Below, piece by piece: positions 43,967 to 51,645 of a DNA stretch of 64,000 nt. Position numbers and translations under genes: made by a program. Positions within the stretch are counted from its first letter, which is position 1; every line of letters starts with the position of its first letter. This DNA is from CALBPI01 sp039700805 (GTDB lineage Bacteria > Pseudomonadota > Gammaproteobacteria > Steroidobacterales > Woeseiaceae). The stretch lies in the NCBI GenBank assembly GCA_039700805.1, contig JBCAZE010000003.1:1-64000 (forward strand). The letters run 5' to 3'. The notes beneath the pieces are model-generated. The model saw nothing but the letters and a program-made list of their open reading frames with translations, was not told the DNA's origin and searched no databases.

Positions 43967-43994
43967 AAAAAAAAAGGGCACCTAATCGGTGCCC
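43967..43994 (-). terminator. Intrinsic terminator of the rtcB remnant
   Basis: On the minus strand GGGCACC-GATTA-GGTGCCC is followed by nine T residues; the TAG stop of the remnant frame sits in the loop. On the plus strand it lies just past the LytTR gene but lacks a T-run. Confidence 0.85.
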
Positions 43995-44221
43995 TTGATG
44001 TTGGCTACTGGATATAGCCGGTTTGCAATACGCGCGATACCTTCGGTTTCCAGTACACGCAGCACTTCATCGAGATTCTTGTAGACGTGTCCACATTCAT
44101 CCAACGGTGTGCGGCGTGTGTTGCCGACAATCCCTTTCACCTCGACACCGCCGAGCGTTCGGGTAATCGTCCGCATTTCATCGTCGATCTCATCATGGAT
44201 GTCAGCGAGCTCCTGCTTCTC
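43982..44221 (-). pseudogene. RtcB (RNA ligase) C-terminal remnant
   Basis: An open frame of 79 codons on the minus strand ends GIARIANRLYPVANIKGTD. Before that come LGGVEVKGIVGNTRRTPLDE and CGHVYKNLDEVL. This matches the last 60-70 residues of RtcB, where DE-x-P-x-AYKDIDEV and the terminal VxKG (Lys in the guanylylation site) are conserved. The other 320 or more residues, including the metal-binding His/Cys, are absent. An in-frame TGA (44222-44224) closes the frame at its 5' side. It is therefore a truncated relic that keeps its original terminator. A short domain protein translated from an internal ATG (44174-44176) is possible but less likely. Confidence 0.55.
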
Positions 44222-44309
44222 TCAGCTGCGCACGAAGCTCAGCGGGTTTCATCTGCGCCTGCTCCCGGGCGGAACGAATGCGCGATGCGATGTTGGAGGG
44301 CTCTGCCAT
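44202..44309 (-). pseudogene. 35-codon HTH-like N-terminal fragment joined to the rtcB remnant
   Basis: From the ATG at 44307-44309 a 35-residue frame reads IASRIRSAREQAQMKPAELR and then QLREAG before a TGA at 44202-44204. The pattern resembles the first helix and part of the HTH of XRE-type regulators. It overlaps the rtcB-tail frame by 20 bases in another frame, so one frameshift would fuse them. A TGGTATAGT extended -10 at 44338-44346 lies at the right distance to express it. It is either a fused and decayed gene or a short leader peptide. Confidence 0.35.
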
Positions 44310-44337
44310 GAGAAACCTAGCGACTTTGGTGTGCGTG

Positions 44338-44346
44338 ACTATACCA
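44338..44346 (-). promoter_or_regulatory. Extended -10 promoter candidate
   Basis: Minus-strand TGGTATAGT (TGN-TATAAT type) predicts a start near 44331, about 22 bases ahead of the ATG at 44309. The rest of the gap to 44588 shows no other element I can support. Confidence 0.35.
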
Positions 44347-44588
44347 TTCACGACGGTGATGTTTACCGTCACTGCAGTCGTTTGAGAAAAGGCGAATCAC
44401 AGCCGACACAAGCTTGTAAGAACGCTTGCTAACACTGCATACATCGTCAGTGGCGTGTCACGTACAACTGTCGGCGTCTCCATGGTTCGTCTGATCACCG
44501 ATAACACCCCGTATCGCAACGATGGGATAAATTTGCCATGCATGGCAGTCTCATATCGCACACGTGCCGATGCAGGGATGACACTGAC

Positions 44589-45275
44589 ATGCGTAGACAG
44601 GCCGCTTTGAAAATGGAATATAGGGGCGAGCACGAAGCAAAGACTCGGCTGGTTACCATCATTCCAACGAGACTGTACCGAGACAGTGTCGACAGCGCGC
44701 TACGCGACAATAACGCGATTGAGCTCGCCGCAAGCTATTCCGACTGGCAGACAGCAGTAACCGTGTTGGATTCACTCAGACCCGACATTCTTGTGACAGA
44801 TATTCCAACGAGCGATTCGCTGTTGTTGTTGGAGCATCTTCAAGCGAAAGACTGTCGTCCACGCGTTCTTTGTTTGTCCGCGCCAACGAACCTTGACGAA
44901 ATTCTTGCTTTAACAGCGGCGGGGGTTTCTGGTTTTGCGTCTGCCAATGGTCGATTCGACGACCTAATTTTCTCTATCGATAGTGTCGCGAATGGAAAGT
45001 TTGCTTGCGATGGCACTGTTGCAACTGCGCTTGCACAGCATGTCGCACGCGACGCAAGTTTAGATACCGCCAGCACACCCATCACACTGACGGCACGAGA
45101 ACAGCAGGTTGTCCGGTGTATTGCACTGGGTCACGCGAACAAGACCATCGCGCATCAATTGTGCATCAGCGTCTCTACCGTCAAACATCATGTGCACAAC
45201 TCACTTGAGAAACTCGGCGCGAGGAATCGTACAGAAGCTGCTGTCATCGCGAGAAACCTCGGCTTCGCAGACTAG
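44589..45275 (+). CDS. LuxR-type regulator with degenerate receiver
   Basis: A 228-residue regulator in NarL/FixJ layout. The N-terminal receiver-like domain keeps an Asp in DILVTDIPTSDS at the phospho site. The paired acidic residues near the start are replaced (TIIPTRLYRDSV) and the conserved Lys is missing (GFASANGR). Phosphorylation is therefore doubtful and this is probably a pseudo-receiver. The C-terminal LuxR HTH (LTAREQQVVRCIALGHANKT, then ISVSTVKHHVHNSLEKLGA) is intact. ATG at 44589 has AGGGAT upstream; ATG 44538 or 44613 are alternatives. It stands ahead of the protease/lipase operon in the same orientation and is its likely regulator. Confidence 0.83.
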   Translation: MRRQAALKMEYRGEHEAKTRLVTIIPTRLYRDSVDSALRDNNAIELAASYSDWQTAVTVLDSLRPDILVTDIPTSDSLLLLEHLQAKDCRPRVLCLSAPTNLDEILALTAAGVSGFASANGRFDDLIFSIDSVANGKFACDGTVATALAQHVARDASLDTASTPITLTAREQQVVRCIALGHANKTIAHQLCISVSTVKHHVHNSLEKLGARNRTEAAVIARNLGFAD

Positions 45276-45411
45276 TCCGATCGATCTAGATCCACCGATC
45301 GACCATCACCGACCTTGCGGTTAGCGGCCTATAGGTCTCGCTCTCGACCTTTGATCGATACCGTCCTTTTCAAGCGGGGAGCAAACTGCTCTCAACGAAA
45401 AGGAGAACGTG

Positions 45412-45771
45412 ATGACGAAGATTCGCGTGCACATTTCCGGCCTTCCGGCCCTGATAACACAAAACCTCGAAGATGCGATTTCGAATGCGAGCGACATGCT
45501 ATTGCTCTCGCCCGAGCGTGCTGTACGAGATCGAGAGATCGACGTGTTAATCACCGCCGAGCAAGAACATGACAAAAGAGCTTTTGCGGATGTGATGTCA
45601 AAACCGAATCGTGGGCTGATTGTTCTGCCAGCCGATGCATTGCATATGACACGGTATCAACTTCAGCTGGTTAGCTCCGAAATTCGAGAGCCAAGCACTG
45701 ACGACATTCTAAGCACGATTCGTCACATGTATCAGCAATCAAACCAACCACTCGGCAACACCGGAGCGTAG
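45412..45771 (+). CDS. Stand-alone degenerate receiver-like protein
   Basis: A 119-residue protein. The first strand and helix (KIRVHISGLPALITQNLEDA) align by eye with the start of NarL-type receivers (IRVLLVDDHPLVREGL), but the acidic pair is gone, and the central strand EIDVLITAEQEHDK lacks the phospho-accepting Asp position. The later LIVLPADALHMTRYQL resembles the strand-5 region of that fold. It may sequester or heterodimerise with the LuxR-type pseudo-receiver upstream. AAGGAGA lies about 7 bases before the ATG. Its stop is 4 bases before the next gene, so it opens the operon. The fold assignment is an inference. Confidence 0.6.
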   Translation: MTKIRVHISGLPALITQNLEDAISNASDMLLLSPERAVRDREIDVLITAEQEHDKRAFADVMSKPNRGLIVLPADALHMTRYQLQLVSSEIREPSTDDILSTIRHMYQQSNQPLGNTGA

Positions 45772-45775
45772 TCGC

Positions 45776-46588
45776 ATGAGTATGATCCCAACACACATCA
45801 AGCACACCCGATTCCCGGCAGTCAGACTAGCAATGACGGATGCTGGCGCGAGCCTCACTGACGAAGCCCTTTCCGTGCACCTCAACGAGCTCTTTCCAGA
45901 GTCCAATCCTGAGGAGGTGGAGAACCTCATGCGGTCGCTCAGCAAGTTTGGTAAGAGCCTTGCACCCGTCGTTCGGCAAGTAGGCCCGCTACTCCAACGC
46001 GCTGCCCCAGGTGCCATTCAAGGGGCAATGACCGGCATGGTCGCAGGCCCGAAGGGTGCATTGGTTGGCGCAGGAATCGGCGCGGTCACATCGCTGTTGG
46101 CGCAGCCATCGGCAAACCCAGCGGCCTCACGAGCACCGCAACAGGTAGCACCACCGCCAACACCTGTCCCGCAACAGCCGCTACCAGCGCGACAATCTTC
46201 ACCGCCGATGCCTTATACAACGATGCCGGCACCGGCCGCGATGAATGCGAATGGTCGCGCTGCTGTTACTCAGTTACTCGCGCTGCTTTCACGGCCGGAA
46301 ACAATGCAAGCGTTGTCCGCCTTACTGATGGGTGCATCGGGCCGTCAACAAGTTCGCGTTGGCGCAAGGCAAGCACCCGTCGCGGCATTTGCGAACGCCA
46401 TTTCGGAATATGCCGCAGAGATTGTTGAGCAAGCTGATCCGGTTGATCTCATTGATGACGAAACGCTAACAGCGCTGACCGAGTCAGGTGTCGATGTTGC
46501 CAGCCCCTCGAGCCGGGCCGATGCACTGCTGACGGAACTGCTCGACGGTGCTTTGATCAACCACGGTCTCCCATCAAATACGCACTAA
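45776..46588 (+). CDS. Orphan glycine-zipper, proline-rich protein
   Basis: A 270-residue protein with no signal peptide and no recognised family. Residues 35-75 form an amphipathic helical region (LFPESNPEEVENLMRSLSKF). Residues 79-108 are a hydrophobic Gly-rich segment (GAIQGAMTGMVAGPKGALVG then AGIGAVTSLL) of glycine-zipper type, able to insert in or pack at membranes. Residues 111-155 are a Pro/Gln/Ala-rich linker, and 160-265 a second helical domain (AAVTQLLALLSRPETMQALS) with an acidic end. The layout suggests a membrane-active or self-assembling component. GGAG lies 9 bases before the ATG. Part of the operon running from 45412. Confidence 0.65.
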   Translation: MSMIPTHIKHTRFPAVRLAMTDAGASLTDEALSVHLNELFPESNPEEVENLMRSLSKFGKSLAPVVRQVGPLLQRAAPGAIQGAMTGMVAGPKGALVGAGIGAVTSLLAQPSANPAASRAPQQVAPPPTPVPQQPLPARQSSPPMPYTTMPAPAAMNANGRAAVTQLLALLSRPETMQALSALLMGASGRQQVRVGARQAPVAAFANAISEYAAEIVEQADPVDLIDDETLTALTESGVDVASPSSRADALLTELLDGALINHGLPSNTH

Positions 46589-46601
46589 AGAAGGAACACT
46601 C

Positions 46602-47087
46602 ATGCAAACCCAGAACACCAATGAGGCCAATGTCGCCAACGAGAACCTGATGCAACAAGTGCTAGCCGCTGTGCAACAGAACCCGCAGCTCGCAACACTG
46701 GTCGGCAATTTCGCGGCCCAGTATCTGGAACCAGGAGTCACCCGAAATTTGGCCGATATTTTTGGTGCAGCGGATCAATCGGACCGGACAACGGTCGATG
46801 CAGAGTTCTACGACGACTTCGATAGCCGAGAGCCCATCGAAGAAGAACTGGATTCGCACGGGGTGCCGTCAACGGAGACAGAGGCGCTGGATATTTTCAT
46901 GGAGGCTTTTGGTCTTTGCCCGACTTGTCTGACGGAGGCGCATTGCCGGAATTGTGAGAATGGCGAACTTCCACCAGAGCCTAACGAACCACTGCTGTTG
47001 GAACTGCTGCTACCGGTGCTTCCAAAGCTAACGCTGCCTAGTCGCCGACGGATTTTCTCTGCGCTAAAAGGCCGCCCTCAGATTTAG
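46602..47087 (+). CDS. Orphan protein with a paired CxxC motif
   Basis: A 161-residue acidic protein. Residues 10-55 are helical (LMQQVLAAVQQNPQLATLVG), similar in style to the C-terminal helices of the preceding protein. Four cysteines at 106, 109, 115 and 118 (CPTCLTEAHCRNC) form two CxxC pairs that could hold one zinc or form redox disulfides. The tail is Leu-rich and hydrophobic (EPLLLELLLPVLPKLTL) followed by basic residues. No signal peptide. AAGAAGGA lies upstream of the ATG and the gap to the previous gene is 13 bases. Family not recognised. Confidence 0.65.
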   Translation: MQTQNTNEANVANENLMQQVLAAVQQNPQLATLVGNFAAQYLEPGVTRNLADIFGAADQSDRTTVDAEFYDDFDSREPIEEELDSHGVPSTETEALDIFMEAFGLCPTCLTEAHCRNCENGELPPEPNEPLLLELLLPVLPKLTLPSRRRIFSALKGRPQI

Positions 47088-47143
47088 ATCATCACTTTCG
47101 ATGACAACCAAGAGCACACAGCTCAAACCATAAGGAGAACCCC

Positions 47144-47914
47144 ATGGACGACTTTGACCATGACTTTGAGTCCGATGATATCGAGATGGAAGAAGGCATC
47201 AGCGACTATGTCGATGATGGCGATGACGACTTGGAATACGAGCCCTATGAAATGACGGGCGATGATGATTTAGAAGACCCCGAAGAGAGCATCGACATCG
47301 ACGACACTCTGTATTCAATGATGGACGAGAGTACTGGCGAAAACGGCGAGTATCCGGAGCTCGTTGGCTACGGTATCGCAAAACTAATCGAACGGCGCAA
47401 AAAGAAGAAGCGTGCTGAAAAGCGGCGACGTGAATTGATGAAACGCCAAGTGAAACGCGCCAAAACAGCAAGCAAAGTGCGCAAAGGCACATTGTCTGCG
47501 ATCAACCGTCAACTAAAAGCTAACTCACGCGGCATTCGCACGAACACCAACAGTCTTCGTCGTGTTAACAAGTCCCTGATTAGTACTAGTCGGCGCGTCA
47601 GCGGTTTGTCGTCGAGTGTTTCGAAAGCGCACGCCGTAAATCGAGTGCAGTCTAAGCGTCTTGCGAAGAACACCAAGATCTTGAAAATCGACGGTGCCTT
47701 GGATCTTGCCCGTGGCGTAACGTTGACGCGTACTGACAACGGCATCGATGTCGATGTCGATTTCACGTCGTTGATTCAAGGTGCTGTTAAAAACGAGTGG
47801 ATCGGTAAGGGCAAGGGCTTCATCAGCAGTCCCACTGGACTGGGTGCGCTCGGGTTCCTCGCACAAAACTACCAAGCCATTCTTCCGGCGGGTCGCAATA
47901 TCCACCTGAAGTAA
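47144..47914 (+). CDS. Orphan acidic-basic protein with coiled-coil region
   Basis: A 256-residue protein of striking charge layout. Residues 1-75 are almost continuously acidic (DDFDHDFESDDIEMEEG). Residues 85-125 are strongly basic (LIERRKKKKRAEKRRREL). Residues 125-195 form a helical repeat rich in Asn, Ser and Arg (RGIRTNTNSLRRVNKSL, SSSVSKAHAVNRVQSKRL) with coiled-coil character. The C-terminal 40 residues are Gly-rich and hydrophobic (GFISSPTGLGALGFLAQNYQ). No signal peptide or known domain. It could be a scaffold that binds acidic and basic partners in the same operon. AAGGAG lies upstream of the ATG. Confidence 0.65.
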   Translation: MDDFDHDFESDDIEMEEGISDYVDDGDDDLEYEPYEMTGDDDLEDPEESIDIDDTLYSMMDESTGENGEYPELVGYGIAKLIERRKKKKRAEKRRRELMKRQVKRAKTASKVRKGTLSAINRQLKANSRGIRTNTNSLRRVNKSLISTSRRVSGLSSSVSKAHAVNRVQSKRLAKNTKILKIDGALDLARGVTLTRTDNGIDVDVDFTSLIQGAVKNEWIGKGKGFISSPTGLGALGFLAQNYQAILPAGRNIHLK

Positions 47915-47941
47915 CAAGGTCACCAGGCAAGGAGTTTTGAG

Positions 47942-48580
47942 ATGAAGATTCATATCCCTACCACAGCCGCGTCCACGGCCGCCCCTGTTACAGGGGCGGT
48001 GCGTCAACCAAATCGAAAGGTCCGACTATTCTCATTTGGTGGGACAGGTAACGCAGCCGCAAAACCTACCGCCAATACAGAAGATTCGAACTTGGCGTTG
48101 GTATGTTTTGCCGTTGCTGCTGCAGAGGATCCGAAGGAAGCGGAGAAACAAGACAAGCAGTTCCGCAATGACTCTGGCAAGTTTTTCAGCAGCGCGAAGT
48201 TCGATGAGCAGGAGGTCGGAGATTTCCTCGACCACCTAGCGCTCATCGAACAAAGAGCAGACGTTGATATCACGCCGGATGCATTCGAAACCCGCATCGC
48301 GAACACACTATCTGTGTCACCGATGCTGGTCGCTGCAGCACGGCGACGTCTTGCGAAGATGTCAGACTCTGAACGAGGCAAGATGGTCAAAAGTCTTGTC
48401 AGCTTCGCATGCAGCATGACGGATGAAGAACAGGCGCGAAAAGTGATCCTGTACGGCTTTAATCGCGACAGGCTGGAACTCGCCAATCGCACACCCAAAG
48501 CCGAGCGAACGCTGGACGAGCGGGTTCGCGATAACGCGGATCGAATCGAGATGCTAGAAAATAGCGTCGCGTCGCCCTGA
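47942..48580 (+). CDS. Orphan helical protein
   Basis: A 212-residue protein with an N-terminal low-complexity region (TTAASTAAPVTGAVRQP) and a mainly helical body (LALVCFAVAAAEDPKEAE, FDEQEVGDFLDHLALIEQR, VSPMLVAAARRRLAKMSDSE, GKMVKSLVSFACSMTDEEQA). The charged helices faintly recall TerB-type domains but no diagnostic residues confirm it. The C-terminus (DERVRDNADRIEMLENSV) is a short coiled-coil. No signal peptide. AAGGAG precedes the ATG; 13 bases separate its stop from the protease gene. Confidence 0.63.
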   Translation: MKIHIPTTAASTAAPVTGAVRQPNRKVRLFSFGGTGNAAAKPTANTEDSNLALVCFAVAAAEDPKEAEKQDKQFRNDSGKFFSSAKFDEQEVGDFLDHLALIEQRADVDITPDAFETRIANTLSVSPMLVAAARRRLAKMSDSERGKMVKSLVSFACSMTDEEQARKVILYGFNRDRLELANRTPKAERTLDERVRDNADRIEMLENSVASP

Positions 48581-48593
48581 CGGCTGGCAAACC

Positions 48594-51500
48594 ATGACAT
48601 CAATACGGTCATATCCTGCGCTCAACGAGGCTGTCCAAGCGGGCAGTGACGATGATCGTATTGGTGTCATCGGTCATCTTCGAGATGCGAGCGAGCTGCC
48701 GACCGGTGTTCGCATCATCACCCAATTCGGAGACGTTGCAACGCTGCGCCTGCAGCGAAACCAACTCAATGCACTCTGCGAAAGTGATGCCTGCCACAAC
48801 ATCGAAGCATCACGGCGTATTCGAATCCCTTTCGACGAGTCGAGCATGGAATCTGAGGAGACACGAATCGACGCGTCGACAAATCCAGTCGTCTCAGTAC
48901 GACGACCGCCTGGTGTCGCAGAGACCGGGCATGGCGTTGTGATCGGCATTATCGACTGGGGCCTTGATATCGCTCATCCCGCATTCCTCAAAGATGGTCG
49001 TACTCGCGTACGCGCGTTATGGGATCAACGGGGCACTCAGCGGGAGGAAAATCGCTGGGGTTACGGGAGAATTTATGATCGAGCGGAGATCAATGCGGCG
49101 CTCGAAACCAGTAATCCCTACGACGCCCTCGATTATCAGCCGTGGCTGTCTGATCGAGACAACACAGGATCTCATGGTACACATGTCGCGAGTATTGCAG
49201 CTGGCGGGGTCTATCCTGGCGGCGAACCCGGCGTTGCGCCAGGAGCGGAGATTGTTTTCGTGCACTTGGCACGAACACCGAATGTACTGGCAGCCGGAGA
49301 CCTTGGCGACTCTGTCTCGGTGCTTGAGGCATTGGATTTTATTTACGAAGTCGCAGGCGACAAGCCCGTCGTCGTCAACTTGAGCGTAGGCGCCCATAGC
49401 GGCAACCATACTGGTCGCTCATTGGTGGAACGCGGCATCGATCAGTCGGTCTGGCTACAACCAGGACGCTCGGTCGTTAATAGTGCTGGCAACTACCGCC
49501 AAAAGGCCGCTCATGCATCGGGCCGTCTGAAAGCACCAGCGGTCGCGACACTACCTTTCGTGATCCCATCAGACGATCTTAATAACAGCGAAATTGAAGT
49601 CTTCTACCGCGACACTGACCTTTTCGACGTTGTGGTCGTTGCGCCGGATGGGACAACTCACGGACCGGTATCGAAAGGTGATGATTTAGCAATCGAGATT
49701 GACGATCGCAAAGTCGGGCACCTCTACCATGAGCATGAGCCGCAGCATGGTGACCATCATATCGACTTGTTTTTGTACAGCGAAGCGGCGCCCGGTCAAT
49801 GGGCGCTACAACTAAAAGCAAGCAAAGTCATCGATGGGCGTTATCACGCATGGATCGAACGAGACTCCAGCAAGCAGCCGTTTTTTCGAGGCCCACTGGT
49901 CGATTCGCGAACAACGATCGGAACACTAGCCAATGGCGAGTTTAGTATTACAGTCGGTGCCTATGACGCACACCTCGCACATCAACCGATAGGCGAGTTC
50001 TCTTCGAGTGGACCGACCCGAACCGGCGCCATCAAACCGGAGCTAGTCGCACCCGGCGTCAAGGTCGCAGCAGCGCGATCTACAAACCCAGGCAGACAGG
50101 ACACAGATCTCACCACAGTGAAATCCGGGACCAGCATGGCAGCACCGTATGTTGCTGGGAGCGTCGCGTTGATGTTCGAAGCCTGCAAGCGACCAATGGA
50201 AATCACAGAGACGCGTGCCCTGCTGCTGAGTGAACTTCGCGGCGCGGGACGTTGCCAACATGACGCTTGCCGTAAACATGACGTTCATACCGTCGGGTAT
50301 GGCTATCTCGATCTTGATCGATTGATGCGTCTCGTAAAACACAGGGAAGAACTTATGGATGACCACTATCACACCGAATCCACCGATTCGGTTGCCCCAT
50401 TGGATCTGCCGGTACCGGTACTCGAGCTCTCGGAAGACGCACCAGAATGGGCGCCTGAGGATGAAGACAGAAAGGACGTTGACCTACCACTCGAGTCAGA
50501 ACCGTTCTCAGACGGTGTAATCGACGCTGCGGAAAGTAGTGGGTCGATAAACACGCGACTGGAGATGCCGAGATGCGAAACTGGCTGCCAACGAGCACCG
50601 GCATCAGGCGATGTCTTAGTCCGAAGGAATGTTGCGGAGGGTGTCGATTATCGCGCCGTTATGATCACGGACCCGCAACCCAACATCAACGCGACAGCGA
50701 TTGACGAAATCGTCGAGTCTCGAGGAAGCGGCTGGTACGCGCGAGTGATTGAGAAAAAACTGGGGTCGGATTTAGCACGCTACGCAATCCGTAAAGTCAT
50801 GAACGCCGACGGCTCTCCTATTCGGGGACAAAAGATCTTACCGGTCACGACTGATATTGACGAGCACATGCCATCCGATGATTGCGATTCGGCGTTCGTG
50901 GAAGCGCTACCCAATCTCAGCGCCTGGCAACACCTCATCAGTTTTAGACCGCCCGTCGGCGTACAACGGTCTCTAGTCCGTTCTTACGCGCCAGATTGGT
51001 CGGTTCATAAGATCGAAGATGCGCACGGTGACATCAACCTCGACTACTACCCGATTCGGGTGGTTCGGCTGCCACGCGTCGGCGGTCGCACAATCTCGGC
51101 CCAAGAGCTGCTGCGTATGCTGCGCCTTAACATCGATGGCTTTATCGACACGCGTATCTCCAGCTTCCGGCCCTACAATCGCGCTTCCGCGAGACGTTGG
51201 CGATCATCAACTCCGGTTGGCAGTGTTCTGCACATCGATATGAAAACTGCGGGTGGCTATTTGAATCCCGATGATGGCTCTGTCGTTTGTGCTCGCGCCA
51301 CGGCGAGTGATTGGATTTTCTCGACAATTTGGACGCCGGCGGATTTCGGCCACCCAGTCAGTGGAAACCGGCAATTCGGTTTCACGCAGCAAAACGGAGA
51401 GTGGATTTTCTACACCCGAGGGGCTGATAGAACCACCGGTCGTGTTGACTCATTAATGTCTGGCACCGTCTTCTCCAAAGCAGACGATCTCTGGCGAAGC

Positions 51501-51632
51501 CTTCAGCGCGGCCTCACCGATTTCATCAATACCAATGGTGGTGCAGCGGTCTACTTGAGCCGAACAAGCAGGCGTTACAACTGGCCAGCAGTAAAGAGCA
51601 GTTACTGGCGCCCCAGCACGCGATGGATTTGA
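48594..51632 (+). CDS. Large subtilisin-like (S8) serine protease with unknown C-terminal domain
   Basis: A 1012-residue S8 protease. Residues 20-80 look like a short propeptide-like domain. The catalytic triad is Asp121 (IGIIDWGLDIAHP), His194 (GSHGTHVAS) and Ser514 (KSGTSMAAPYVAGS), with oxyanion Asn300 in VVNSAGN. A roughly 100-residue beta-rich insert (325-425, His-rich near 379-389) sits between Asn300 and Ser514. Residues 575-660 form an acidic linker. The last 350 residues are a separate domain I cannot name (GHPVSGNRQFGF, WIFYTRGADR, LWRSLQRGLTDF). There is no signal peptide, so the enzyme is either cytosolic or exported by a non-Sec route. It is the central enzyme of the operon. Confidence 0.92.
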   Translation: MTSIRSYPALNEAVQAGSDDDRIGVIGHLRDASELPTGVRIITQFGDVATLRLQRNQLNALCESDACHNIEASRRIRIPFDESSMESEETRIDASTNPVVSVRRPPGVAETGHGVVIGIIDWGLDIAHPAFLKDGRTRVRALWDQRGTQREENRWGYGRIYDRAEINAALETSNPYDALDYQPWLSDRDNTGSHGTHVASIAAGGVYPGGEPGVAPGAEIVFVHLARTPNVLAAGDLGDSVSVLEALDFIYEVAGDKPVVVNLSVGAHSGNHTGRSLVERGIDQSVWLQPGRSVVNSAGNYRQKAAHASGRLKAPAVATLPFVIPSDDLNNSEIEVFYRDTDLFDVVVVAPDGTTHGPVSKGDDLAIEIDDRKVGHLYHEHEPQHGDHHIDLFLYSEAAPGQWALQLKASKVIDGRYHAWIERDSSKQPFFRGPLVDSRTTIGTLANGEFSITVGAYDAHLAHQPIGEFSSSGPTRTGAIKPELVAPGVKVAAARSTNPGRQDTDLTTVKSGTSMAAPYVAGSVALMFEACKRPMEITETRALLLSELRGAGRCQHDACRKHDVHTVGYGYLDLDRLMRLVKHREELMDDHYHTESTDSVAPLDLPVPVLELSEDAPEWAPEDEDRKDVDLPLESEPFSDGVIDAAESSGSINTRLEMPRCETGCQRAPASGDVLVRRNVAEGVDYRAVMITDPQPNINATAIDEIVESRGSGWYARVIEKKLGSDLARYAIRKVMNADGSPIRGQKILPVTTDIDEHMPSDDCDSAFVEALPNLSAWQHLISFRPPVGVQRSLVRSYAPDWSVHKIEDAHGDINLDYYPIRVVRLPRVGGRTISAQELLRMLRLNIDGFIDTRISSFRPYNRASARRWRSSTPVGSVLHIDMKTAGGYLNPDDGSVVCARATASDWIFSTIWTPADFGHPVSGNRQFGFTQQNGEWIFYTRGADRTTGRVDSLMSGTVFSKADDLWRSLQRGLTDFINTNGGAAVYLSRTSRRYNWPAVKSSYWRPSTRWI

Positions 51633-51645
51633 AGGAGTACACACC

